From NCBI GenBank assembly GCA_017528825.1, contig JAFXOI010000041.1, forward strand, positions 1-64,000: a DNA stretch of 64,000 bases. Reading direction: 5' to 3'. Origin of the DNA: Elusimicrobiaceae bacterium. Lineage in GTDB: Bacteria; Elusimicrobiota; Elusimicrobia; Elusimicrobiales; Elusimicrobiaceae. A program made the translations under genes and the position numbers. Numbering within the stretch: position 1 is the first letter of the stretch; the number at the start of each line of letters is the position of its first letter. Of the stretch, positions 15,708 to 24,697 are shown one piece after another. The notes beneath the pieces were generated by a model, which was given only the letters and a program-made list of their open reading frames with translations, was not told the origin of the DNA and ran no database searches.

Positions 15708-17153
15708 ATGCCTCTTTCCCTGGATGAACTGATACGCCAATTTAAAGAATATAACCCCAACGCCGATACTACGATGTTGGAGAAGGCGTACCTGTTTGCC
15801 CAAGAAAAGCACAAGGACCAAAAGCGGGAAACCGGCGAACCCTATTTTAATCACTGTACCGCTGTGGCACAAATCTTGCTGGACTTCAAAATGGATGAAG
15901 AAACTATTTGTGCCGGTTTGTTGCACGATACGGTAGAAGATACGGGCGTTACCTCCGAGGAACTTAAACGTGAATTTAATAAAGACGTAGCGCATATCGT
16001 ACAAGGGGTTACGAAAATCAGTGATTTGAAATTTTCTTCTACGGATGAAGAAACGGTGGAAAACTGGCGCAAAATGCTTATCGCCGTGGCCGAAGATGTG
16101 CGCGTTATTTTAGTCAAACTGGCCGACCGCACGCACAACATGCGCACCATGGATGTGATGCCGCCCGAAAAGCAAAAATTTAAATCTTATGAAACTATCA
16201 CGCTTTATGCGCCCTTGGCCCAGCGGTTGGGAATGTTCACCATTAAAACAGAGCTGGAAGATTTGGCTTTTAAGTATTTGCATCCGGAAGAATTTAAAGA
16301 TTTAGTGGCCCAAGTGGAAAAACGTACCGCAGACCGCGCCGCCGCACTCAATGAATTTAAGCGTTTATTGGAGCCGGCTCTGCAAGAAGAAGGGTTGAAA
16401 TACCGCCTACTTTCTCGCGCTAAAAACTATTATTCTATCTACCGTAAAATGCAGAAACAACATCTGACCTTTGCCGAAATTCAGGATTCTCTGGGCGTGC
16501 GTATCATTACACAGAATGTGTCAGATTGTTATAAAGCACTGGGTATTGTACACTCTCGTTTTAAGCCGCTGGCCGGTACTTTTACCGATTATATTGCCAC
16601 CCCTAAAGCCAATATGTACCAAAGCATTCACACCACGGTACTGGTGCCTACCGGAGATATTGTGGAAATCCAAATCCGCACCGAGGAAATGCACCGCACT
16701 TGTGAGTACGGCATCGCGGCCCATTGGCGCTATAAATTAGGCGGTAAAAAAGACAAAAACTTTGACGAAAAAATTAACTGGATCCGCCAATGGATTGAAT
16801 GGCAGCGCGACTTAACCGCCCCGCGTGAATTTTTAGAGGGTTTTCAGACCGATATTAACTTGCAACAGGTCTTTGTGTTCACTCCGCAAGCTGACGTAAA
16901 ACCCTTGCCGGATGGTTCCACCCCGATTGATTTTGCTTATGCAATTCACACAGATATCGGTGACCATTATATGGGGGCCAAAGTTAATAATCGCATGGTC
17001 AGCATGAACTATGTGTTCAAAACCGGCGATGTATGCGAAATTATTACTAAGAAAAACGCCCAGCCCAAACGAGATTGGTTGGAGCACGCCAAAACGGCAA
17101 ATGCCCGCAGCCGTATCAAACGTTTTTTGCGTACACGCGGAGAGGAAATATGA
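15708..17153 (+). CDS. RelA/SpoT family (p)ppGpp synthetase/hydrolase, short form
   Basis: The 481-residue protein has an HD hydrolase domain (HCTAVAQ, LLHDTVED, LADRTHNMRTM), a RelA/SpoT synthetase domain (about 235-345, with RAKNYYSIYRKM, LGVRIIT and ADWRY-like AAHWRY) and a TGS domain at about 395-455. The protein ends about 25 residues after the TGS domain. The zinc-finger and ACT domains of full Rel proteins (about 720 residues) are absent. No frameshift is visible: the next gene starts at the stop codon in an ATGA overlap. Control by ribosome binding must therefore differ from standard Rel. The synthetase motif for substrate is intact by eye. Confidence 0.9.
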   Translation: MPLSLDELIRQFKEYNPNADTTMLEKAYLFAQEKHKDQKRETGEPYFNHCTAVAQILLDFKMDEETICAGLLHDTVEDTGVTSEELKREFNKDVAHIVQGVTKISDLKFSSTDEETVENWRKMLIAVAEDVRVILVKLADRTHNMRTMDVMPPEKQKFKSYETITLYAPLAQRLGMFTIKTELEDLAFKYLHPEEFKDLVAQVEKRTADRAAALNEFKRLLEPALQEEGLKYRLLSRAKNYYSIYRKMQKQHLTFAEIQDSLGVRIITQNVSDCYKALGIVHSRFKPLAGTFTDYIATPKANMYQSIHTTVLVPTGDIVEIQIRTEEMHRTCEYGIAAHWRYKLGGKKDKNFDEKINWIRQWIEWQRDLTAPREFLEGFQTDINLQQVFVFTPQADVKPLPDGSTPIDFAYAIHTDIGDHYMGAKVNNRMVSMNYVFKTGDVCEIITKKNAQPKRDWLEHAKTANARSRIKRFLRTRGEEI

Positions 17154-17446
17154 GACCGCTTTGCCCCAGCTGCCGCCAAGCAATTGATGAAACGGATTGT
17201 TACTGCCGCTATTGCGGACATACCTTACAACCCTGCATGGGATTTTGGTATAGTCATGGGGGCATTTTGCTACTGACTTTACTGGCAGGCCCTTTATCGT
17301 TAGTTTTCGTTTGGATGTCACGCAAAATTTCCTCCACCGCCAAATGGATATGGACCGTCGGCATTTTAGCGGCGTCCTTTTATTTCTGCTATAGTTTGTA
17401 CAAAACTATTCTCCTGTTGCAAAACGCTTTTTCCGCTACTTTCTAA
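17150..17446 (+). CDS. small zinc-ribbon membrane protein
   Basis: This is a 98-residue protein starting in an ATGA overlap with the rel gene. Residues 1-28 hold four Cys in CPSCRQ and CRYCGH, a zinc ribbon. Two hydrophobic segments follow (about 40-60 and 69-92), so it is a membrane protein with a cytoplasmic zinc ribbon. Function unknown. The tight coupling to rel suggests co-expression. Confidence 0.75.
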   Translation: MRPLCPSCRQAIDETDCYCRYCGHTLQPCMGFWYSHGGILLLTLLAGPLSLVFVWMSRKISSTAKWIWTVGILAASFYFCYSLYKTILLLQNAFSATF

Positions 17447-17525
17447 AACTTTTCTCCCGCAACCGCTTCATTATTTGGTAAAATATGGGGTACACTTTTT
17501 TTGATTAAGTGAGGATGAACATAAG

Positions 17526-18914
17526 ATGACAGATGAAGAAGTAAAACATAACGTGACCAAACATGGCCAACCTAAGGGCTTGTATATGCTCTTTATGGTG
17601 GAAATGTGGGAACGTTTTAACTACTACGGTATGCGTGCGTTGCTGGCGCTCTTTATGGTCAGTACCGTCATTGGTTTTACCAAAGAAAGATCCAGCCAAA
17701 TTTACGGTATGTTTACGGCTTTAGTCTATTTGACCCCGGTTTTAGGCGGATATATAGCAGACCGCTATATTGGAAAACGCCATTCCATTACCATTGGGGC
17801 CATTTTAATGGCCGTAGGACAATTCACTTTGGCCTCGTACGAACTCATCAACCCGGTGCTCGCACTCGGAACGGGTTTGACGTTAATCATTATCGGTAAT
17901 GGTTTTTTCAAACCGAATATTTCCTCTATCGTAGGCGAACTCTATGAACCTAATGATGTGCGCCGCGATGGTGGCTTCACCATTTTTTATATGGGTATTA
18001 ACATCGGGGCTTTCTTTGCTCCGTTTGTGTGCGGATACTTGGGCGAGCCGACCAAAGGAATGGACGCTGTCTTAGCCGCCGCCAAATGGAAATACGGTTT
18101 TATGGCAGCCGGTACCGGTATGGTAATTGGTTTGGTGTGGTACTTGGTCTCTCAAAACAAATACTTAGGACACATCGGTTTGCTCCCTGTTAGCAAGAAA
18201 GCTGCAGAGGATGATCCGGAAGAAAAAGCCAAAGCAGAAGCGGCCAATCGTCCTTTGACCCAAGAAGAATGGGACAAAATCAAAGCAATTTGTACCTTCA
18301 CCTTCTTTGCGGTGTTCTTCTTTGCGTTCTTTGAACAAGCAGGCACCTCTTTGAACTTCTTTGCAGACGGAGCTACCAATTTAACTCCGGTCTTGCCGTT
18401 CATTGGACAAGTCACTTTGAAAGCCTCTTACTTTCAGGCAGTCAACCCGATTTGTGTGGTGTTGTTTGCCCCGTTATTTGCCAAAATGTGGATTAAACTG
18501 GGCGATAAAGACCCCTCTATTCCGACCAAGTTCGGTTGGGGTTTGTTCTTGCAAGGTTTGGCTTTTGCCGTGATCGCGGTAGGAGCGGCTGTGTATCAAT
18601 CCAGCGGCCCGGTCAGTGCTTTATGGCTGATCTTTATGTATATGCTGTGCACCATGGGTGAGCTGTGCTTGTCCCCAGTTGGGTTGTCTATGGTGACCAA
18701 ATTGTCCCCGTTGAAATTTATGTCTTTATTCATGGGTATTTGGTTAGCCTCTTCGTTCTTTGGCAACCTGCTAGCCGGATGGCTGGCCAGCCACTATGAA
18801 TCTTGGAGCTTGACCACCTTATTCTCCGTACCGGCCATTGGTTCTATGGTATTTGGTGTGATTATGTGGATCATGACCAAGAAGATCAAATACTGGATGC
18901 ACGGTGTGAAATAA
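17526..18914 (+). CDS. POT/PTR family proton-coupled peptide transporter
   Basis: The 462-residue membrane protein belongs to the proton-dependent oligopeptide transporters of the MFS. The proton-coupling motif ExxERFxYY is present as EMWERFNYYG (about 18-27). The PTR signature FYMGINIGAFFAPFVCGY lies near 155-172. About 12-14 hydrophobic segments are visible. It would import di- and tripeptides. An extended -10 (TGGTAAAAT, near 17476-17484) precedes it, and a strong terminator follows, so it is a single-gene unit. Peptide uptake fits the peptide-binding lipoprotein and threonine catabolism in the same window. Confidence 0.92.
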   Translation: MTDEEVKHNVTKHGQPKGLYMLFMVEMWERFNYYGMRALLALFMVSTVIGFTKERSSQIYGMFTALVYLTPVLGGYIADRYIGKRHSITIGAILMAVGQFTLASYELINPVLALGTGLTLIIIGNGFFKPNISSIVGELYEPNDVRRDGGFTIFYMGINIGAFFAPFVCGYLGEPTKGMDAVLAAAKWKYGFMAAGTGMVIGLVWYLVSQNKYLGHIGLLPVSKKAAEDDPEEKAKAEAANRPLTQEEWDKIKAICTFTFFAVFFFAFFEQAGTSLNFFADGATNLTPVLPFIGQVTLKASYFQAVNPICVVLFAPLFAKMWIKLGDKDPSIPTKFGWGLFLQGLAFAVIAVGAAVYQSSGPVSALWLIFMYMLCTMGELCLSPVGLSMVTKLSPLKFMSLFMGIWLASSFFGNLLAGWLASHYESWSLTTLFSVPAIGSMVFGVIMWIMTKKIKYWMHGVK

Positions 18915-18928
18915 TATTCTCAACGTAA

Positions 18929-18964
18929 AAATAGCCCTCAATTCAAATTGAGGGCTATTTTTTT
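18929..18964 (+). terminator. intrinsic terminator after the peptide transporter
   Basis: AAAAATAGCCCTCAATT and its complement AATTGAGGGCTATTTTT enclose a short loop and run into T residues. Nearly symmetric, it could also work on the other strand. Confidence 0.9.
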
Positions 18965-19134
18965 AGATACAAATAAGTCCTCTTTCTATTATATATCCCA
19001 ATAAATATCCTTTTCTATTCAAGCATATCTTATCTACAAATATAATTTCCTCTTTCAAAACTCGTCTTTTTATGATACCATCTATTATAGGCCGTTGTAG
19101 GAAACGGAAACTATTTTATTTTACGAGGATTTAT

Positions 19135-19887
19135 ATGAAAAGAACACCTATTATTGCCGGAAACTGGAAAATGCACAACACTTTAGCGGAATCTGCCGCA
19201 TTAATCGAAGCCTTAAAAAAAGCAGGTAACAAAAACAATGCCGAAATCATTGTTGCCCCCTCTTTTACGTCGCTAGCCAAAGTGGCCGAACTGGCCAAAG
19301 GCTCCCAATTACAAGTATCCGCCCAAGACGTACATTGGGAAGATAAAGGCGCTTTTACCAGCGCGGTTTCCCCCGTGCAAGCCAAAGATGCCGGCGCCAC
19401 CCACACCATTTTAGGCCATAGCGAACGCCGTAGCGTGTTCGGAGACACCGACGAAATTTTGAATAAAAAAGTAGCCGCCGCTTTGCGCCATGGGCTCACC
19501 ATTATTTTCTGCGTGGGCGAAACTTTAGAAGAACGCGAAGCCGGCAAAACCTTGGACGTTATCAACGGACAAATTGTAAACGGCTTAAAAGGTTTTACCG
19601 CCGAACAATTAAAAGGTTTAATCATTGCTTATGAACCCGTATGGGCCATCGGCACCGGCAAAACCGCTACGCCGGAGCAGGCACAAGAAGTACATGCCGC
19701 TATTCGCGCCACGTTAGCCAAAGCCTACGGCGAAGATTTTGCGCAAGCCACCCGCATCTTGTACGGCGGCAGTGTCAAAGATACCAACGTAGACGAAATT
19801 ATGGCTAAACCGGATGTGGACGGAGCTTTAGTAGGCGGTCAATCTTTAATCGCGGAAAAATTTGCCCGTATCATTAACTTTAACTAG
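19135..19887 (+). CDS. tpiA: triose-phosphate isomerase
   Basis: It interconverts glyceraldehyde 3-phosphate and dihydroxyacetone phosphate in glycolysis. I choose the ATG at 19135, preceded by ACGAGGA; upstream codons in the same frame are non-conserved. The 250-residue product has the catalytic Lys in AGNWKMHN (K11 region), the catalytic His in LGHSERR and the catalytic Glu in YEPVWAIGTG, followed by YGGSV for phosphate binding. It is followed by deoC with 9 bp between them; DeoC produces glyceraldehyde 3-phosphate, so the pairing makes metabolic sense. Confidence 0.96.
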   Translation: MKRTPIIAGNWKMHNTLAESAALIEALKKAGNKNNAEIIVAPSFTSLAKVAELAKGSQLQVSAQDVHWEDKGAFTSAVSPVQAKDAGATHTILGHSERRSVFGDTDEILNKKVAAALRHGLTIIFCVGETLEEREAGKTLDVINGQIVNGLKGFTAEQLKGLIIAYEPVWAIGTGKTATPEQAQEVHAAIRATLAKAYGEDFAQATRILYGGSVKDTNVDEIMAKPDVDGALVGGQSLIAEKFARIINFN

Positions 19888-19896
19888 GAGTTATTT

Positions 19897-20541
19897 ATGA
19901 ACTTGGCCAAATACATTGATCACACCCTTTTGAAACCGCAAGCCTCCCAAGCAGATATGGAAAAACTCTGCCAAGAGGCGCGTCAATATGGCTTTTTTAG
20001 CGTATGTGTCAATCCGTACTGGGTGCCGTTTTGCAAAGCACAACTAGCCGGAAGCGACGTAAAAGTATGCACGGTCATTGGTTTTCCTTTGGGAGCTACC
20101 CCGACGGAAGTCAAAGTATTTGAAGCCAAAAAGGCCTTGGCTGACGGGGCTGATGAATTGGATATGGTGGTCAATTTAGGGGCAATTAAAAGCGCCAATT
20201 GGGACTATGTGCTTTCCGATATAAAAGCCATCCGCCAAGCCGGAGAAAATTTTACGTTAAAAGTGATTATTGAAACGTCCGTATTAACAGACGAAGAAAA
20301 AGTAAAAGTTTGCCAACTCTCTGACCAAGCCGGCGCCGATTTTGTCAAAACTTCTACCGGTTTTACCGGCGGTGGAGCCACGGCTGCCGATGTGGCTTTA
20401 ATGAAAAAATCCGTTAGACCCCAAGTGCAAGTAAAAGCCTCCGGCGGAGTACGTACTCGGGAAGATTTTGATGCTATGGTAGCGGCCGGAGCCACCCGTA
20501 TCGGAGCCAGCGCCGGCGTAAAGATTATCGAGGGAAAATGA
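19897..20541 (+). CDS. deoC: deoxyribose-phosphate aldolase
   Basis: It splits 2-deoxyribose 5-phosphate into acetaldehyde and glyceraldehyde 3-phosphate. The 214-residue product shows the family start YIDHTLLKP, the motif [11 protein letters not shown], the Schiff-base lysine in DFVKTSTGF and the second lysine in [10 protein letters not shown]. The stop overlaps the next start as ATGA, so it is coupled to the DnaA-like gene. A second reading as a DeoC/LacD family relative is unlikely, given the motif match. Confidence 0.95.
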   Translation: MNLAKYIDHTLLKPQASQADMEKLCQEARQYGFFSVCVNPYWVPFCKAQLAGSDVKVCTVIGFPLGATPTEVKVFEAKKALADGADELDMVVNLGAIKSANWDYVLSDIKAIRQAGENFTLKVIIETSVLTDEEKVKVCQLSDQAGADFVKTSTGFTGGGATAADVALMKKSVRPQVQVKASGGVRTREDFDAMVAAGATRIGASAGVKIIEGK

Positions 20542-23144
20542 TTACAGAGTGGGATATCGTTTCTAATTTAGATCCTTCCAGTTCCTCTATTCAATACACT
20601 TTGTTAATAGATGGAACAGAGCAGGACGCGCGGCTTATTGCCAAAAAATTAGAAGGCTATGTCCAAGCGCCACAACCGGCTTTAGCTCCGTTTGTATACC
20701 GATTTGATTTGCCGGCAGATTTAGATGAGGACACTTTAGAAAAGCTCCGCGTCGCTGTGCGGGAAGGGATAGAACAAGCCAAAAAAGTAAATGAGTTTGT
20801 GCCGGGAGGATCTTTAGGTAATCCGCTATTTAACGCGGAGGCAACGCAGGAGGATAAAAATTTCCCGACGTTTATCACCTTGGATCCCTCTGAAAGTTTC
20901 TTCGAGGCAAAACAAACAAATACAATGGATATCCCCTTACCGCAAGAGGCAGAGTCCGTAACAGAACCGGAAGCCGAAGCTGAAACCGAGGCCGAAGCCG
21001 AAGCTCTGCCAGCGCAGGAAGAAGATCTTCCTTCTCCGGAAAAGATGGACGTACAAGTACAATCTGTGCAAGCGGAAGAATTATCAGACCAGTTTGTCGC
21101 AGAAAATGCACAAGTTCCGTCGGATTTACCAAAGCCTGAACCCGAACCTGTAAAAGAAGCGGAGGCTTCTGCTCCGGATGCCCAACAGCCGCTAGACGAT
21201 ATTTTGTTGGCAGAAACAAAATACGATATGTTCGTAGACCTTGAGCAACTGGATAAACAGGCCGCCGCCAAAAAAGCCTCTTCCCAAGAAAAGGCTCCTG
21301 CAGATACGCAGGAAGACGCTTTTAATATCTTTGACCAAAAAATCAAAGATCAAACCGCTTTTATTGACTTAGCCGATATTACGGGAATTACCGAGCGCAT
21401 TACACAAAAAGATTTGGAGTTTGTCAAGCACGCTACCGTGCCGCCGAGCCCCGCTCCTTCAGTACCCACACCGGATGCGCCCACCGAAGATACCGAAGAA
21501 GTATTGGACCCTTTTGAACAGTTATTAGCGGCCGCTTCTGCGCCCAAACAGCCGGAACCTACCGCAGAACAACCGGAAACACCTCAAACTATTGAGCCGC
21601 AAGAACCGCAGTCGGATCCCAAACCTGCTGCTGTTGTGCCGGCACCTGCTATGGAGGAAAAAATGAATACAGAAAATCCAGGGGAAAAGAAAACTTTTAT
21701 ACACTTAAAACACAAAGCTCCGGAAGCTCCCAAACCGCCGACGCCTCCAAAGCCCGAAGCTCCCGCCGCACCGGCAGCTCCTGCGCCTAAAGCACCGGCA
21801 GCTCCTGCGCCCAAGGCACCGATAGCTCCGGCACCAACATCTCATATGCGTCCGGCCAAACGTCGTTCGGCTCCGGCCGCTACATTTTTGGAAAAGACCC
21901 ATACGATTGACCATTCCATTCAGATTCCTTTGACAGAACTCAATCAAAGCAATTGGTCTTTGGAAGTGCCTTTAGTTCCCACATATACCTTGGAAAACAT
22001 GACGATTTCCATTAACCGTTTTGCCCATGCAACGGCTATTTCCGTCATTGATAATCCGGGTAAAATGTACAACCCACTGGTTTTACATGGTGCTAGCGGC
22101 ACAGGCAAGACCCATTTCCTGCATGCAATCGGGTATGCGTTGTCTAAAAAACTAGGTCAGGAAAACGTATTTATCACTAACGGGGTGCGTTTATCCCGCG
22201 GTATACAACGTTACATTAGTGAAGGCAATTTGCAAGAATTTGAGGATTTCACCTCTAAAATGAAAGCCTTGCTCATTGATGATATCCACTTGATTTCCGT
22301 CAATGAACAAAATCGGGCGCACTTGTCTAAATTGCTGCACGACTTCCGTGCCCAAAACAAACAAATCGTCATCACTTCCAAATATCCGCCGGAAAATTTG
22401 GCAAAACTGGAAGAATTATTGGATTTCAAGTTGGATTCCGGTTGGATTTCCGAGTTGAAACAAGCCTCCGGTCCGGCCCGCTCACGCATCATTCAGAAAA
22501 TGCTGGTCAATAACGGAATTAACATTTCCAACGATGATGCCAACCGCTTTTTCGGACACCCCAATATATCTTTGGGAGCTGTTTCCCGTAGTATCCGGCG
22601 CGTACGAGTACTGGAAAAATTAATTTTCCCTGACCAAGAGCCCTCTGCGCAATCGGCGCTTTCAATCTTTGACCAATTATTAGCCACCAAGGGAGAAGAT
22701 CAAACCAGCTTGATTTCTCAAAAATCCGTCAATGATATCCATTCCATTTCCGTTACGGGAAAAGGAGAGTGGGGACGCATTGGATTTTTCTACCCACAGA
22801 ATAGTTCTAACATGATGAATTGGCTGGTGTTTGCCTTGCAACAACGCGCCAAAGAATTGGGCATTCCCGGTGGGCCGGAATTAGCCGTACGCTCTTCCTA
22901 CACTACCGACAATATCATTTCTTCCGCATTCAAAATTGCCAACTTGTGTGATAATAAAAAATTGAAAGGGGCGGTCATTTTAGGCCCTCACACAGATTTG
23001 TGCGAACCCTCTGTGCGGGATAATTTTTATGATATTCTTACGCATATGTTGGAGATTATGCTCATTCGCTGTGGCGTATTAAATACAGAAGATGCGGCAG
23101 CTCCCAGTACGTATGTTAAAATTCTAGCGGAGTTACTCAGATGA
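20538..23144 (+). CDS. DnaA-like AAA+ ATPase with long acidic/proline-rich N-terminal region
   Basis: The 868-residue protein has four parts. A small N-terminal domain (about 1-95) comes first. A low-complexity stretch (about 100-440) rich in Glu, Pro and Ala includes repeated EAEAE and [10 protein letters not shown] units. A DnaA-type AAA+ domain (about 485-700) has the family entry YTLENMTI, Walker [10 protein letters not shown] (about 518-526) and Walker B LLIDDIH (about 577-583). A C-terminal domain of about 150 residues is one I do not recognise. The DnaA DNA-binding domain IV motif is not visible, so it is not a standard initiator. It overlaps deoC and the following lipoprotein gene, each by 4 bp. 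Possible jobs include a localisation or regulatory ATPase like Hda, or one linked to the envelope lipoproteins. The function is open. Confidence 0.75.
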   Translation: MITEWDIVSNLDPSSSSIQYTLLIDGTEQDARLIAKKLEGYVQAPQPALAPFVYRFDLPADLDEDTLEKLRVAVREGIEQAKKVNEFVPGGSLGNPLFNAEATQEDKNFPTFITLDPSESFFEAKQTNTMDIPLPQEAESVTEPEAEAETEAEAEALPAQEEDLPSPEKMDVQVQSVQAEELSDQFVAENAQVPSDLPKPEPEPVKEAEASAPDAQQPLDDILLAETKYDMFVDLEQLDKQAAAKKASSQEKAPADTQEDAFNIFDQKIKDQTAFIDLADITGITERITQKDLEFVKHATVPPSPAPSVPTPDAPTEDTEEVLDPFEQLLAAASAPKQPEPTAEQPETPQTIEPQEPQSDPKPAAVVPAPAMEEKMNTENPGEKKTFIHLKHKAPEAPKPPTPPKPEAPAAPAAPAPKAPAAPAPKAPIAPAPTSHMRPAKRRSAPAATFLEKTHTIDHSIQIPLTELNQSNWSLEVPLVPTYTLENMTISINRFAHATAISVIDNPGKMYNPLVLHGASGTGKTHFLHAIGYALSKKLGQENVFITNGVRLSRGIQRYISEGNLQEFEDFTSKMKALLIDDIHLISVNEQNRAHLSKLLHDFRAQNKQIVITSKYPPENLAKLEELLDFKLDSGWISELKQASGPARSRIIQKMLVNNGINISNDDANRFFGHPNISLGAVSRSIRRVRVLEKLIFPDQEPSAQSALSIFDQLLATKGEDQTSLISQKSVNDIHSISVTGKGEWGRIGFFYPQNSSNMMNWLVFALQQRAKELGIPGGPELAVRSSYTTDNIISSAFKIANLCDNKKLKGAVILGPHTDLCEPSVRDNFYDILTHMLEIMLIRCGVLNTEDAAAPSTYVKILAELLR

Positions 23145-23590
23145 AAAAACTAAGTTATTTACTTATTGCTCTGTTGTTCCTCGGGGCCTGTGCCAGCCAT
23201 TTGAAAACAGCCGTCAAAGATGGCGCTATTGCTCCTAAATTTAATGATACCCTTGTAGACAGCCAATACCTGTGGGTGCGCGGTTTCGGGGCGGCTAACC
23301 CCAAACACACGTCGGACTCTCAGCGCCGTATTTTGTCGCGCGAGGCAGCTATTGCACACGCCTATCAACGTGCCACGGAAGTTATCTACGGAGCGTCTTT
23401 AGAAAGCAATGTGCAAATTGTAGACGCCGTGTCTGACGGATCTAGCATTCATTCTTCGGCTCAAGGAGTTTTACATAATATGGAGCTAGTTTCTACCGAG
23501 TATTTGGATGACGGAGGATGTAGCGTCATTATGCGCATCAGCCGCGACCAATTACAACAAGCAGGCACCTCTTTACCGGAGCATAAATGA
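23141..23590 (+). CDS. LPP20-like lipoprotein
   Basis: The 149-residue product has a lipoprotein signal (LLIALLFLGAC, lipobox Cys at 17). Its body resembles the LPP20 family (LWVRGFGAANP, then REAAIAHAYQRATEVIYG). It starts in an ATGA overlap with the DnaA-like gene and ends in a 4-bp overlap with the next lipoprotein gene. It is presumably anchored in the outer or inner membrane. The function is unknown. Confidence 0.8.
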   Translation: MKKLSYLLIALLFLGACASHLKTAVKDGAIAPKFNDTLVDSQYLWVRGFGAANPKHTSDSQRRILSREAAIAHAYQRATEVIYGASLESNVQIVDAVSDGSSIHSSAQGVLHNMELVSTEYLDDGGCSVIMRISRDQLQQAGTSLPEHK

Positions 23591-24696
23591 TGAAAAGATT
23601 ATTACCTCTTTTACTCATTGCACTTTTCTGTTGTAATGCTTGCCGCGTGCTACACATCGGCCCCAAAGGAGAAGGCGAATATGTAGTAGCCGAGTCTTTG
23701 GTCCCTTACGATGAAAATAACATCGCGTCCATGAAAAAAGAAGGCGAATTGGCCGCCCAACGCGCTGCCGTGGAAAAAGTGGCCGGCGTATTCCTTTCTT
23801 CTACTACCACTGTAGAACAGGCGCAGTTGATTGAAGATAAAATATCCTCTAAATCTGCCGGATTTATTCGCCGCGGTTACGTGCAAAAAGCCTATCGCAA
23901 AGGAGACCAATGGTATACCCGTGTGCGCGTGATGGTACTCATTAAAGATATTAATGATGTCATCAAACAAGCAGATCCGGATACTTTTGCCAAGAAAACA
24001 GCTATTTTGGTTACTTCGCGCGAAGTAATTAACGAAGAAGTATCTTTGAAACAAGACTGCAAACAAGCTATTTACCGCGCCTTAAAATCTCAGCCTTACT
24101 CTTTGGTAAACGGGGATAATTTAAGCCAAAACAATTTGGAAGATTCCACCGCATTAATCGATAAAGCCCGTCAAGACGGCGCACGCTTTATTGTGATTGC
24201 CGATGTGGATGCCGCCCCCTTACAAGCATTGCCCGGTATTAGCTCTCCGTTTAAGACCTACCGCGCACGAGCGAACTTAAAAGTGGCTTCTACCAAAAAT
24301 TATCAAATTGTGGCTGAAGCGGCGGACCAAGTCAGCGGGTTGGATCCGCTAGAAAACATTGCCGCGCAGAAGGCCATTTCCGGTGCGTGTGAAAATGCGG
24401 CCAAACAACTGATTGACAACATTAACTCCGCTATTAATTCTGCCACTACTTTTAATTTGGTGGTACAAAATGTACACAACGTTGAACGGCTGAAACAATT
24501 GCAGGATATCTTCAAAGACATGCGCGAAATTGAAGATTATAACTTGACCAAATACACCAATTCATCAGCTTATTTTGAATTGTTGGCCAATATTGACTCT
24601 CCGGAAGAGTTAACTGCTAAGATTATTCGCCAGTACAATGTAAATTTTACCGTCATCGATATTACACCACAAAAGATAATACTGTATTTTATTTGA
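23587..24696 (+). CDS. lipoprotein with FlgT/LPP20-like N-terminal domain
   Basis: The 369-residue product has a signal sequence ending at a Cys (LLLIALFCCNAC, Cys about 19). The following region, with AQRAAVEKVAGVFLSS, resembles the domain shared by LPP20 lipoproteins and the flagellar protein FlgT. The rest is alpha/beta without a recognised motif; ARFIVIADVDA and similar strands suggest a periplasmic sensor-like fold. No flagellar genes are in the window. It is coupled to the preceding small lipoprotein, which has the same family feature, so the two may form a complex. The function is unknown. Confidence 0.75.
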   Translation: MMKRLLPLLLIALFCCNACRVLHIGPKGEGEYVVAESLVPYDENNIASMKKEGELAAQRAAVEKVAGVFLSSTTTVEQAQLIEDKISSKSAGFIRRGYVQKAYRKGDQWYTRVRVMVLIKDINDVIKQADPDTFAKKTAILVTSREVINEEVSLKQDCKQAIYRALKSQPYSLVNGDNLSQNNLEDSTALIDKARQDGARFIVIADVDAAPLQALPGISSPFKTYRARANLKVASTKNYQIVAEAADQVSGLDPLENIAAQKAISGACENAAKQLIDNINSAINSATTFNLVVQNVHNVERLKQLQDIFKDMREIEDYNLTKYTNSSAYFELLANIDSPEELTAKIIRQYNVNFTVIDITPQKIILYFI

Positions 24697-24697
24697 T

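Noticed and set aside
20657-21346. Minus-strand reading frame opposite the DnaA-like gene
   Set aside because: It is the shadow of the low-complexity Glu/Pro/Ala region; Ser- and Gly-rich composition follows from the reverse complement, and no ribosome binding site or homology pattern is seen.
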